From: Pelomonas sp. Root405
Lineage (GTDB): Bacteria; Pseudomonadota; Gammaproteobacteria; Burkholderiales; Burkholderiaceae_C
Direction of reading: 5' to 3'
DNA: 64,000 nucleotides
NCBI RefSeq assembly: GCF_001425165.1
Contig: NZ_LMDU01000001.1
Span: 528,075-592,074 of the forward strand
The notes under the pieces are model-generated. The model did not search any database. It saw nothing but the letters and a program-made list of their open reading frames with translations, and had not been told where the DNA came from. Of the stretch, positions 29,620-38,093 are shown one piece after another. The position numbers and the translations under genes were made by a program. The number at the start of each line of letters is the position of its first letter. Position 1 is the stretch's first letter.

Positions 29620-31617
29620 ATGCGTTCCTTTGCCCTGGCGCCCCTCGCGGCCGCCTGCATCTCCCTGGCCGCCCAGGCCCAAACTTCGTCCGGTGCGGCC
29701 ACCGAATCCCTCGACAAGGTCGTCGTCACCGGCAACCCGTTGAAGAGTCAGGTGCTGGCCCAGCCCAGCGATTCGCTGTCCGGCGACCAGCTCACCCTGA
29801 CGCGCGCCGCCACCCTCGGCGACACGCTGCAAGGGCTGCCCGGCGTGGCCGCCACCAACTTCGGCCCCAATGCCAGCCGGCCGAGCATCCGCGGCCTGGA
29901 CGGCGACCGGGTGCGCATCCTCAACAACTCGGGCGCGTCGGTCGATGCGTCCAATCTCAGCTTCGACCATGGCGTGGCCATCGACCCACTGGTCATCGAC
30001 AAGGTCGAGGTGTTGCGCGGTGCCGCGGCGCTGCTGTATGGCGGCAACGCGGTGGGCGGCGTCGTCAACACGCTGGACAACCGCATCCCGCGCGTCTTCA
30101 CCTCGGGCCTGAGCGGCGCGGCCGAGGTGCGCCTGGGTGGCGCCAGCAACGACAGGAGCGGCGCCGTCGTGCTGGATGGCGGCAGCGGCCAGGCCCATTC
30201 GGGCGTCGGCTGGCACGTCGACCTGGCCGGCCGCGATGCCGACGACCAGCGCGCGCCGCGCTTCGACATTGATGGCGAAAGCCGCAGCCGCGTGCGCAAC
30301 TCCGCCGCGCAGAGCCACGGCGGCGCCATCGGCGGCTCGGTGTTCTTCCAGGGCGGCTTTGCCGGCGTGTCGCTGGACGACTTCCACACCGACTACGGCA
30401 CCACGGCCGAGGCCGACGTGACGATCCGCATGCAGCGCCAGCGCGTCGCCACGGCCGGCGAATGGGCGACGGCCAGCGGGCCGCTGCGCCGCATCGGCTG
30501 GCAGGTCAGCCGCAACCGCTACGAGCACACCGAATTCGAGGGCGACGAGGTCGGCACCGTCTTCAAGAGCCGCGGCACGGACGGCCGGCTGGAGCTGGAG
30601 CATGCCGCTTTGTCGACACCTTTCGGGCCGCTGAAGGGCGTCGTCGGCGTGCAGACCGAGTCGCTGGACTTCTCGGCATTGGGCGAGGAGGCCTTCGTGC
30701 CGGGCACGCGCACGCGCAACACCGGTGTCTTCCTGCTGGAGCAGGCCAGGCTGGCGGGCGTGGACTGGACGGCCGGCGCGCGCAGCGAAAAGGTGACCGT
30801 CGAGTCGGACGGCGGTGAGCGCTTCGGCGCCGCGCAGTCGCGCCGCTTCAGGCCCTTGAGCCTGGCGGTCGGCGGCGTGCTGCCGCTGAACAACGCGTGG
30901 AGCCTGAGCGCCAACCTCAACCGCACCCAGCGGGCGCCGGCCTATTACGAGCTGTTCGCCAATGGCCTGCATGTGGCCAGCGCGGCCTTCGAGCGCGGCG
31001 ACCCGAACCTGGGCATGGAGCGCTCCAAGGGCGCGGACGTCGGCCTGAAGTGGGAAGGCGAGCAAAGCCATGTGCACCTGAACGTCTACGAGACGCGCTT
31101 TGCCAACTACATCGCGCTGCAGGCCACCGGCGAAAGCGTGGAGGACGAAGGCGAGAGCCTGCCGGTCTACGCCTTCCAGGCCGTGCCGGCGCGGCTGCGT
31201 GGCGTGGAGCTGGAAGGCCGCTGGCAGGCCCACCCGGCCGTGGCGTTGCTGGGCCAGATCGATGCGGTGCGCGGCAACAACCGCAGCACCGGTGAACCGC
31301 TGCCGCGCCTGTCGCCGCTGCGGGCGATGCTGGGGTTGGAGGGCAAGTGGGGCGAGTGGTCGGGCAAGCTGGAATGGCGCGGCGCGGCCCGCCAGACCCG
31401 CGTCGCGCAGTTCGACACGCCCACACCCGGTTACGGCACCGTGCGCATGAGCCTGGCCCGCCAGCTGCGCTGGGGCCAGCTTGATGCGCTCTGGTATCTG
31501 AAGCTGGACAACCTCGGCAACAAGCTGGCCTACAACGCGACGGCGGTGCCGACAATTCGGGCGCTGGCACCGCAGCCGGGGCGCTCGGCCAGCACGGGTC
31601 TGCAAGTGCGCTTCTGA
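29620..31617 (+). CDS. TonB-dependent outer-membrane receptor, ZnuD-like
   Basis: A 665-residue receptor with a signal peptide (to about AAQAQ), a TonB-box-like LDKVVVTGNPL at about 31-41, a plug domain to about 160 and a 22-strand-type barrel ending in the terminal Phe of TGLQVRF. The plug motifs RPSIRGLDGDRVRILNN, SFDHGVAIDPLVIDKVEVLRG and GGNAVGGVVNTLDNRIP closely follow the zinc receptor ZnuD of Neisseria and relatives. His-rich features such as LSFDHG are compatible with metal uptake. The small Cys/His protein upstream supports a metal role. A haem or other metal ligand is not excluded. Confidence 0.85.
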   Translation: MRSFALAPLAAACISLAAQAQTSSGAATESLDKVVVTGNPLKSQVLAQPSDSLSGDQLTLTRAATLGDTLQGLPGVAATNFGPNASRPSIRGLDGDRVRILNNSGASVDASNLSFDHGVAIDPLVIDKVEVLRGAAALLYGGNAVGGVVNTLDNRIPRVFTSGLSGAAEVRLGGASNDRSGAVVLDGGSGQAHSGVGWHVDLAGRDADDQRAPRFDIDGESRSRVRNSAAQSHGGAIGGSVFFQGGFAGVSLDDFHTDYGTTAEADVTIRMQRQRVATAGEWATASGPLRRIGWQVSRNRYEHTEFEGDEVGTVFKSRGTDGRLELEHAALSTPFGPLKGVVGVQTESLDFSALGEEAFVPGTRTRNTGVFLLEQARLAGVDWTAGARSEKVTVESDGGERFGAAQSRRFRPLSLAVGGVLPLNNAWSLSANLNRTQRAPAYYELFANGLHVASAAFERGDPNLGMERSKGADVGLKWEGEQSHVHLNVYETRFANYIALQATGESVEDEGESLPVYAFQAVPARLRGVELEGRWQAHPAVALLGQIDAVRGNNRSTGEPLPRLSPLRAMLGLEGKWGEWSGKLEWRGAARQTRVAQFDTPTPGYGTVRMSLARQLRWGQLDALWYLKLDNLGNKLAYNATAVPTIRALAPQPGRSASTGLQVRF

Positions 31618-31733
31618 GCCGAACGGGCGTCTTGGCGTCGAGCCCCGGTATAAACCTGGTGCCTCGACGTCTTCGTGGCGGGCATCCTGCACCCAAGCAG
31701 TGCCCGCGCGCACCACAAGCCGCCGCCCACCCG

Positions 31734-31747
31734 GGCGCGAAACTTGC
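31734..31747 (+). promoter_or_regulatory. sigma-54-type (-24/-12) promoter of the amidoligase operon
   Basis: GGCGCGAAACTTGC fits the sigma-54 consensus (T)GGCACG-N4-TTGC with one mismatch inside the core and exactly 10 bases between GG (31734-31735) and GC (31746-31747). Transcription would start near 31759, leaving a leader of about 17 bases with AGGAG five bases before the ATG at 31776. Enhancer-binding sites were not identified. Confidence 0.5.
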
Positions 31748-31775
31748 ATCGCCGGGGCTGGGAACAGGAGCGACG

Positions 31776-33272
31776 ATGCAGACGCCTTTCGACGAGATGA
31801 ACGCCCCGGTTGCGCCTAGCCAATCGCAAAGCCAATCACAGACCCAGGGCGCAGCGCCGCCGGTCAGCAACAACACCAGCATCCGCGCCCACTACGAAGC
31901 CTATGCCCGCTGGCTGGCGGCGCAGCCCGAGTCGCTGATGCGCGAACGACGCGAGCAGGCGGAGCTGATCTTCCGCCGCGTGGGCATCACGTTTGCCGTC
32001 TATGGCGACAAGGACACGGGCGAGGGCACCGAGCGGGTGATTCCCTTCGACCTGATCCCGCGCGTCATCCCGGCCGCCGAATGGACGTCCATGCAGGCGG
32101 GCCTGGCCCAGCGGGTGACAGCGCTGAACCGCTTCATCCACGACGTCTATCACGACCAGGAAATCCTCAAGGCCGGCATCGTGCCGGCCGACGAGATCCT
32201 CAACAACGCCCAGTTCCGCAAGGAGATGATGGGCGTGGACGTCGCCGGCGGCGTCTACAGCCACATCGCTGGCGTCGACATCGTGCGCGCCGGCAATGCG
32301 GGCGGCGGCGGCGACTACTTCGTGCTGGAAGACAACCTGCGCGTGCCCAGCGGCGTGAGCTACATGCTCGAGAACCGCAAGATGATGATGCGGCTCTTCC
32401 CCGAGCTGTTCGTGCAGCACCGCATTGCGCCGGTGGCCCATTACCCCGACCTGCTGCTGGACACCCTGCGCAGCGTGGCGCCGTCGGGCGTGTCCGACCC
32501 CACCGTCGTGGTGCTGACGCCGGGCATGTACAACTCGGCCTACTTCGAGCACGCCTTCCTGGCGCAGCAGATGGGAGTGGAGCTGGTCGAGGGCCAGGAC
32601 TTGTTCGTCGACGGCGGCTTTGTGTACATGCGCACCACGCGCGGCCCCAAGCGCGTCGACGTGATCTACCGACGCCTCGACGACGACTTCCTCGACCCGA
32701 CGGTCTTCCGCGCTGACTCACAGCTCGGCTGCGCCGGTCTGGTGGATGCCTACAAGGCCGGCAAGGTGACCTTGTCCAACGCCATCGGCACCGGCATTGC
32801 GGACGACAAGTCCATCTATCCCTACGTGCCGAAGATGATCGAGTTCTATCTCGGCGAGAAACCCATCCTGCAGAACGTGCCGACCCATGTGTGCCGCGAG
32901 AAGGAGGGCCTGGCCTACACGCTGGCCCACCTGGGCGAGCTGGTGGTCAAGGAGGTGCATGGCGCGGGCGGCTACGGCATGCTGGTCGGCCCGGCAGCCA
33001 CCCAGGCCGAGATCGAAGCCTTCCGCGCGCGCATCGTCGCCAACCCCGGCAACTACATCGCCCAGCCGACCTTGTCGCTGTCCACTTGCCCGACCTTCGT
33101 CGACAGCGGCATCGCGCCCCGTCACATTGATCTGCGACCCTTCGTGCTGTCGGGGTCCAGCGTGCGCATGGTGCCCGGTGGCTTGACGCGTGTTGCCTTG
33201 AAGGAGGGCTCGCTGGTCGTCAACAGCAGCCAGGGCGGCGGCACAAAAGACACCTGGGTTCTGGAAGACTGA
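31776..33272 (+). CDS. circularly permuted type-2 ATP-grasp protein
   Basis: A 498-residue protein of the circularly permuted ATP-grasp type (DUF404/DUF407 region), predicted to form amide bonds between a carboxylate and an amino group using ATP. A Ser/Gln-rich start is followed by IFRRVGITFAVYGD, PFDLIPRVIPAAEW, DYFVLEDNLRVPSGVSYMLENR, LTPGMYNSAYFEHAFLA and RVDVIYRRLDDDFLDP. The C-terminal VVKEVHGAGGYGMLVGP and SQGGGTKDTWVLE complete it. It heads an operon with alpha-E and transglutaminase/DUF2126 genes. The ATG was set by an AGGAG site; an in-frame upstream extension crosses the promoter. Substrates are unknown. Confidence 0.88.
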   Translation: MQTPFDEMNAPVAPSQSQSQSQTQGAAPPVSNNTSIRAHYEAYARWLAAQPESLMRERREQAELIFRRVGITFAVYGDKDTGEGTERVIPFDLIPRVIPAAEWTSMQAGLAQRVTALNRFIHDVYHDQEILKAGIVPADEILNNAQFRKEMMGVDVAGGVYSHIAGVDIVRAGNAGGGGDYFVLEDNLRVPSGVSYMLENRKMMMRLFPELFVQHRIAPVAHYPDLLLDTLRSVAPSGVSDPTVVVLTPGMYNSAYFEHAFLAQQMGVELVEGQDLFVDGGFVYMRTTRGPKRVDVIYRRLDDDFLDPTVFRADSQLGCAGLVDAYKAGKVTLSNAIGTGIADDKSIYPYVPKMIEFYLGEKPILQNVPTHVCREKEGLAYTLAHLGELVVKEVHGAGGYGMLVGPAATQAEIEAFRARIVANPGNYIAQPTLSLSTCPTFVDSGIAPRHIDLRPFVLSGSSVRMVPGGLTRVALKEGSLVVNSSQGGGTKDTWVLED

Positions 33273-33285
33273 GGGAGACAACAAG

Positions 33286-33444
33286 ATGCTTTCAAGAACC
33301 GCTGACCACCTGTTCTGGCTGAGCCGCTATATCGAAAGGGCCGGTAAAGCGCGCAGCGCTTGTGGCGAAGCCAAAACACCGCAGAGCGCGGCAGCGCGTG
33401 CGGTGTTCTCGGCCAACGAATGGGAGTCGAAGCATGCTGTCTAG
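33286..33444 (+). CDS. 52-codon upstream ORF repeating the alpha-E N-terminus
   Basis: It has a GGGAG ribosome site 8 bases before its ATG. Its first 19 residues, MLSRTADHLFWLSRYIERA, are identical to those of the alpha-E protein that starts at 33434, yet 12 of the 19 codons differ, all silently. After residue 19 the sequence becomes unrelated (GKARSACGEAKTPQSAAARA) because the DNA there forms hairpins. The reading frame differs from that of alpha-E and stops at 33442-33444, 11 bases inside the alpha-E gene, allowing translational coupling. It may be a leader peptide, a rearrangement scar or a non-functional duplicate. Confidence 0.65.
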   Translation: MLSRTADHLFWLSRYIERAGKARSACGEAKTPQSAAARAVFSANEWESKHAV

Positions 33445-33501
33445 GACTGCTGACCATCTTTTTTGGCTCAGCCGCTACATTGAGCGGGCCGAGAACACCG
33501 C
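33345..33501 (+). promoter_or_regulatory. mutually exclusive RNA hairpins over the alpha-E start (attenuator candidate)
   Basis: Three pairings are visible. AAGCGC (33347-33352) pairs with GCGCTT (33356-33361). AACACCGCA (33375-33383) pairs with TGCGGTGTT (33399-33407), with an inner GCGC/GCGC stem. GCGGTGTTCTCGGCC (33400-33414) pairs perfectly with GGCCGAGAACACCGC (33487-33501), inside alpha-E codons 18-23. The last two use the same bases and cannot coexist. The long pairing would loop out the alpha-E ribosome site (33422-33426) and ATG (33434). This geometry resembles translational attenuators but could be a fold-back duplication scar. Confidence 0.5.
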
Positions 33502-34378
33502 CCGGATGCTCGACATCGCCTACCAGACCTCGCTGCAGCCGCAGTCGGCCGAGGAGTCCGAGCAGTCCTGGCGCAGCCTCGTCTCCATCTCGGAGCTGAA
33601 CAGCCTCTACGGCACCAAGTATTCCGAGATCAACGGCCGCAGCGTCATGGCCTTCATGGTGGCGGACGAGGACAACCTCTCGTCCATCTACAACTGCCTT
33701 CGCGCCGCCCGCGAGAACGCGCGCGCGGTGCGCGGCGCGCTGACGACCGAAGTCTGGGAGACCATGAACCAGACCTGGCTGGAGTTCCGCCGGCTGCTGC
33801 GCGATGGCGCCCTGGCGCGTGACCCCTCGCAGCTGTTCGAATGGGTCAAGTACCGCAGCCATCTGTCGCGCGGCGTGACGGTGGGCACCATGCTGCAGGA
33901 CGAAGCCTTCCACTTCATCCGCATCGGCTCCTTCCTGGAGCGCGCCGACAACACCGCCCGGCTGATCGACGTCAAGTTCTACCGCCAGGACGGCAATGGC
34001 ACGGAGCGCGACACGGCGCGCGACTTCTACTACTGGTCGGCCGTGCTGCGCTCGGTGTCGGGCTTCGAGATCTACCGCAAGGTCTACAGCAATGTCATCC
34101 AGCCCGACAAAGTGGCCGAGCTGCTCATCCTGCGCCCCGACATGCCGCGTTCGCTGTCGCACTGCGTGACCCGACTGCTGGCCAACCTCAAGCGCGTGGC
34201 CAACCCGCAGTCGAGCGAGACGCTGCGGCGTGTCGGCCGGCTGGAGGCCGAACTGGCCTTCGGCCGCATCGACGAGATCCTGACCAAGGGGTTGCACCCC
34301 TTCCTCGACGACTTCCTCGCCGAGGTGGCGGATCTCGGCGCCGGCATCAGCCGCGACTTTCTCGTTCCCTCGAACTGA
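33434..34378 (+). CDS. alpha-E domain protein
   Basis: A 314-residue, mostly helical alpha-E (DUF403) protein, recognised by the start MLSRTADHLFWLSRYIERAENTARML and by FIRIGSFLERADNTARLIDVKFY, two related copies of a helix pattern with RAxNTAR. Such proteins always accompany circularly permuted ATP-grasp enzymes and are thought to assist the ligase, but no activity has been shown. It has a GGGAG site 7 bases before the ATG. The frame is open upstream to 33362, but the ATG at 33434 matches the family start. The duplicated 5' end just upstream is its main oddity. It is followed by the transglutaminase gene 14 bases later. Confidence 0.9.
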   Translation: MLSRTADHLFWLSRYIERAENTARMLDIAYQTSLQPQSAEESEQSWRSLVSISELNSLYGTKYSEINGRSVMAFMVADEDNLSSIYNCLRAARENARAVRGALTTEVWETMNQTWLEFRRLLRDGALARDPSQLFEWVKYRSHLSRGVTVGTMLQDEAFHFIRIGSFLERADNTARLIDVKFYRQDGNGTERDTARDFYYWSAVLRSVSGFEIYRKVYSNVIQPDKVAELLILRPDMPRSLSHCVTRLLANLKRVANPQSSETLRRVGRLEAELAFGRIDEILTKGLHPFLDDFLAEVADLGAGISRDFLVPSN

Positions 34379-34392
34379 CCCACGGGCCACGC

Positions 34393-37300
34393 ATGTCAAT
34401 CCACGTCGCCCTCAAACACGTCACACGCTACAAGTACGACCGGCCGGTCAGCCTCGGCCCACAGGTCGTGCGCCTGCGGCCGGCGCCGCATTGCCGCACC
34501 CCCGTGCTCAGCTACTCGCTCACCATCGAGCCGGCGGGGCACTTCATCAACTGGCAGCAGGACCCCTTCGCCAACTACCTGGCGCGGCTGGTCTTCCCCG
34601 AGAAGACGACCGAGTTCACCGTCACGGTGGACCTGGTGGCGGAGATGTCGGTCTACAACCCGTTCGACTTCTTCCTCGAAGAGCACGCCCAGACCTTCCC
34701 CTTCACCTACGACGAGGTGCAGCAGATCGAGCTCGCGCCCTATCTGCAGGTCGAACCGCTGACGCCCTTGCTGGCGGCCTACCTGAAGGACGTCCCGCTC
34801 GACCGGCGCTCGACGAATGATTTCCTCGTCGAGCTCAACCAGAAGGTGCAGCGCAGCGTCTCCTACCTGATCCGCATGGAACCGGGTGTGCAGACGCCGG
34901 AGGAGACGCTGACCAAGGGCTCGGGCTCCTGCCGCGACTCCGGCTGGCTGCTGGTGCAGTTGCTGCGCCACCTCGGCCTGGCGGCGCGCTTCGTGTCGGG
35001 CTATCTGATCCAGCTCACACCTGACGAAAAGGCGCTCGACGGCCCGAGCGGTACCGAGGTCGATTTCACCGACCTGCACGCCTGGTGCGAGGTCTATCTG
35101 CCGGGCGCCGGCTGGATCGGCCTGGACCCGACCTCGGGCCTGCTGGCGGGCGAGGGCCATATCCCGCTGGCCGCCACGCCCACGCCCGGCAGCGCAGCGC
35201 CCATCAGCGGGGGCGTGGACGAGAGCGAGGTGGAGTTCGGCCACGAGATGAGCGTCACGCGCATCTACGAGTCGCCCCGCGTGACCCGTCCCTACACCGA
35301 GACCCAGTGGGCCGAGGTGCTCTCGCTGGGCGAGCAGGTCGACCGCGAGCTGGTGGCTGGCGATGTGCGCCTGACCATGGGCGGCGAGCCTACTTTCGTT
35401 GCCATCGACGACCGCGACGCCCCCGAATGGAACATCGATGCGCTGGGCCCGACCAAGCGCGTTTACGCCCAGCAGCTGACGCACAAGCTGCGCGACGAAT
35501 ATGGCCGCGGCGGTTTCCTGCATTTCGGCCAGGGCAAGTGGTATCCGGGCGAGCAACTGCCGCGCTGGGCGCTGTCCATCTACTGGCGGGCCGACGGCCA
35601 GCCTTGCTGGCGCAACCCCGACTGGTTTGCCGACGAGCGCGAGGCCCACGCCTACACCAGCACGCATGCCGAGCACTTCATGAACGTGCTGACGCGCCGC
35701 CTGGGACTGCCGGCGACGCATGTGCAGCCCGGCTACGAGGACACCTTCTACTACCTGTGGCGCGAGCGCCGCCTGCCGGTCAATGTTGATCCCTTCGATG
35801 CGCGCCTGGACGACGAGATGGAGCGCACCCGCCTGCGCCGCGTCTTCGACCAGGGCCTGTCCCACGTCGTCGGCTATGTGCTGCCGATCGCCCGCGCGGG
35901 CGAGGAAGGCACGCCGCTCGGCGGCCCGCGCTGGCTGACCAGTCCCTGGTACTTCCGCGACGAGCGCCTCTACCTGCATCCCGGTGACTCGCCGATGGGC
36001 TGGCGCCTGCCGCTCGACGCGCTGCCCTGGGTCAGCAAGGGCGACTACCCCTATCTGATCGAGCAGGACCCGTTTGCGCCGCGCGGCATGCTGCCCGCCG
36101 CGGCCACCTTGCGTGCCCAGGTGCAGGGCGTGACGTCGGCCGGACCGACGCCGGGCCTGCGCAGCGGCGTCAGCTCGGCGCCCGCAGGTGCCGGCGCTGC
36201 TGGCGCTGCTGTCGATGCGGCGGCCAGCGCGGCGGCCATGCCGGCTCGCTTCCAAAGCGCCGCCGAACTCGCGCGCACAGCGCTCTGCGTCGAGGCCCGC
36301 GACCCCCGACGGGCCAACGGTCCCTCGGCCGAAACCAAAGGCAAGGCCAGCGGCGTCCTGTACGTCTTCATGCCGCCGCTCGAAAAGGTCGAGCACTACC
36401 TGGAGCTGCTCGCCGCCGTGGAAGGCGCCTGCGAGGACACCGGCTACCCCATCGTGCTGGAGGGCTATCCGCCGCCGCGCGACCCGCGCCTGAAGCTGCT
36501 GCAGGTCACGCCCGACCCCGGCGTCATCGAGGTCAACATCCACCCGGCGCACAACTGGCGCGAGCTGGTGGCACACACCGAGTTCCTCTACGAAGCCGCG
36601 CGCGTCACGCGGCTGTCGAGCGAGAAGTTCATGATCGACGGCCGCCACACCGGCACCGGCGGCGGCAACCATTTCGTGCTCGGCGGCGCCACGCCGGCGG
36701 ACTCGCCCTTCCTGCGCAGGCCTTCGTTGCTGGCCTCGTTGCTGGCCTACTGGCACAACCACCCCTCGCTGAGCTACCTGTTCAGCGGCCTCTTCATCGG
36801 TCCCACCAGCCAGGCGCCGCGAGTCGACGAAGCGCGCAACGACCAGCTGCGGGAACTGGAAATCGCGCTCGCCGAGATTCACAAGGCCGAGGCCAGCTAC
36901 GGCAGCGCGATGCCGCCCTGGGTCGTCGACCGCACGTTGCGCAACGTCCTCGTCGATGTGACCGGCAACACCCACCGCAGCGAGTTCTGCATTGACAAGC
37001 TTTACTCGCCTGACTCCGCGACCGGCCGCCTCGGACTGCTGGAGCTGCGCGCCTTCGAGATGCCGCCGCACGCGCGCATGAGCATCGTGCAACAGCTGTT
37101 GCTGCGGGCGCTGGTCGCGCGCTTCTGGAAGCAGCCCTACCGCGCGCCGCTGGTGCGCTGGGGCACCGAGCTGCATGACCGCTGGCTGCTGCCGCATTTC
37201 ATCCGCGACGACTTCAACGACGTCATGCAGGACATGCAGGACGCCGGCTATGCGCTGGACGCTGGCTGGTTCGCGCCGCATTTCGAGTTCCGCTTCCCGA

Positions 37301-37836
37301 AATACGGCGAGTTCGCCGCCCGCGGCGTGCACGTGACGCTGCGCAGCGCGCTGGAGCCCTGGCATGTGATGGGCGAGGAGGGCTCGGCCGGCGGCACCGT
37401 GCGCTATGTGGACGCGTCGATGGAGCGCATCGAGGTGCATGTCACGGGCCTCATCGACACCCGCCACCGTGTGACCGTCAACGGCGTGGCCCTGCCGCTG
37501 CAGCCCACCGGCCGTGTCGGCGAGTTCGTCGCCGGCGTGCGCTACCGCGCCTGGCTGCCGCCCTCGGCCCTGCACCCGACCATCGGCATCCACGCGCCGC
37601 TGACGGTCGACCTGGTGGACACCTGGCAGGCCAAGAGCCTGGGCGGCTGCCGCTACTCGGTCGCCCACCCGGGCGGGCGCAGCTACGAGACGCTGCCGGT
37701 CAATGCCTACGAGGCCGAAAGCCGGCGGCTGTCGCGCTTTGTGGCGATGGGGCACACGCCGGGCAAGGTCGAGGCGGCCGAGCCGCAGCGGAGCCTGGAG
37801 TTCCCGTTCACCTTGGACCTGCGCAAGCTGGGTTGA
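34393..37836 (+). CDS. transglutaminase-like and DUF2126 (circularly permuted GS-like ligase) fusion
   Basis: A 1147-residue two-part protein. The N-terminal third (about 1-300) is a transglutaminase-like peptidase with the Cys in GSGSCRDSGWLLVQLLRHLG, the His in DLHAWCEVYLPGAGWIGLDP and the Asp soon after. The rest is DUF2126, which comparative studies assign to a circularly permuted glutamine-synthetase-like amide ligase: motifs LTMGGEPTFVAIDDRDAPEW, HTGTGGGNHFVLGG and TGNTHRSEFCIDKLY. An Ala/Gly-rich linker lies near 590-640. It is the third gene of the operon. Joining and cutting of amide bonds in one chain suggests peptide tailoring. Substrate unknown. Confidence 0.9.
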   Translation: MSIHVALKHVTRYKYDRPVSLGPQVVRLRPAPHCRTPVLSYSLTIEPAGHFINWQQDPFANYLARLVFPEKTTEFTVTVDLVAEMSVYNPFDFFLEEHAQTFPFTYDEVQQIELAPYLQVEPLTPLLAAYLKDVPLDRRSTNDFLVELNQKVQRSVSYLIRMEPGVQTPEETLTKGSGSCRDSGWLLVQLLRHLGLAARFVSGYLIQLTPDEKALDGPSGTEVDFTDLHAWCEVYLPGAGWIGLDPTSGLLAGEGHIPLAATPTPGSAAPISGGVDESEVEFGHEMSVTRIYESPRVTRPYTETQWAEVLSLGEQVDRELVAGDVRLTMGGEPTFVAIDDRDAPEWNIDALGPTKRVYAQQLTHKLRDEYGRGGFLHFGQGKWYPGEQLPRWALSIYWRADGQPCWRNPDWFADEREAHAYTSTHAEHFMNVLTRRLGLPATHVQPGYEDTFYYLWRERRLPVNVDPFDARLDDEMERTRLRRVFDQGLSHVVGYVLPIARAGEEGTPLGGPRWLTSPWYFRDERLYLHPGDSPMGWRLPLDALPWVSKGDYPYLIEQDPFAPRGMLPAAATLRAQVQGVTSAGPTPGLRSGVSSAPAGAGAAGAAVDAAASAAAMPARFQSAAELARTALCVEARDPRRANGPSAETKGKASGVLYVFMPPLEKVEHYLELLAAVEGACEDTGYPIVLEGYPPPRDPRLKLLQVTPDPGVIEVNIHPAHNWRELVAHTEFLYEAARVTRLSSEKFMIDGRHTGTGGGNHFVLGGATPADSPFLRRPSLLASLLAYWHNHPSLSYLFSGLFIGPTSQAPRVDEARNDQLRELEIALAEIHKAEASYGSAMPPWVVDRTLRNVLVDVTGNTHRSEFCIDKLYSPDSATGRLGLLELRAFEMPPHARMSIVQQLLLRALVARFWKQPYRAPLVRWGTELHDRWLLPHFIRDDFNDVMQDMQDAGYALDAGWFAPHFEFRFPKYGEFAARGVHVTLRSALEPWHVMGEEGSAGGTVRYVDASMERIEVHVTGLIDTRHRVTVNGVALPLQPTGRVGEFVAGVRYRAWLPPSALHPTIGIHAPLTVDLVDTWQAKSLGGCRYSVAHPGGRSYETLPVNAYEAESRRLSRFVAMGHTPGKVEAAEPQRSLEFPFTLDLRKLG

Positions 37837-37859
37837 CCGGCTTCAGGCAAACTCGCGAC

Positions 37860-38090
37860 ATGCCCATCGATCTCGCCGAACTCCGCAAGCTGTCGGTCGC
37901 CGAGCGCATCCAGCTCGCGGAGGATCTGTGGGACAGCATCGCCCTTGACGCCTCGGCGCTGCCCGGCTTGACGCAAGCCCAAAGCCAGGAGATCCAAAGG
38001 CGGCTGCGCGCTCACGATGCCGATCCCTCGACCGCCGTGCCCTGGGAAGAGGTGCGTGTTGAGCTGATGGCAGGGCCGAGACCGCGCTGA
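37860..38090 (+). CDS. putative addiction-module antitoxin
   Basis: A 76-residue acidic protein with the pattern of the addiction-module component family (TIGR02574-like): DLAELRKLSVAERIQLAEDLWDSIA at the start and TQAQSQEIQRRLRAHDADPSTAVPWEEVR at the end. The likely role is to bind and silence the RelE/ParE-like toxin encoded three bases downstream. The gene follows the DUF2126 stop by 23 bases on the same strand, so it may be read from the amidoligase operon transcript. Confidence 0.85.
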   Translation: MPIDLAELRKLSVAERIQLAEDLWDSIALDASALPGLTQAQSQEIQRRLRAHDADPSTAVPWEEVRVELMAGPRPR

Positions 38091-38093
38091 ACG

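Noticed and set aside
29185-31749. Upstream in-frame extension of the M20 amidohydrolase
   Set aside because: It runs antisense through the TonB receptor and lacks motifs; the internal ATG gives the normal family length and start.
33362-33433. In-frame upstream extension of the alpha-E protein from GTG 33362
   Set aside because: The extension is basic, translates hairpin DNA and lacks a good ribosome site, whereas ATG 33434 has one and matches the family start.
34396-37755. A 1119-codon minus-strand open frame over the transglutaminase-DUF2126 gene
   Set aside because: The plus strand has conserved catalytic motifs; the antisense frame has only low-complexity composition.
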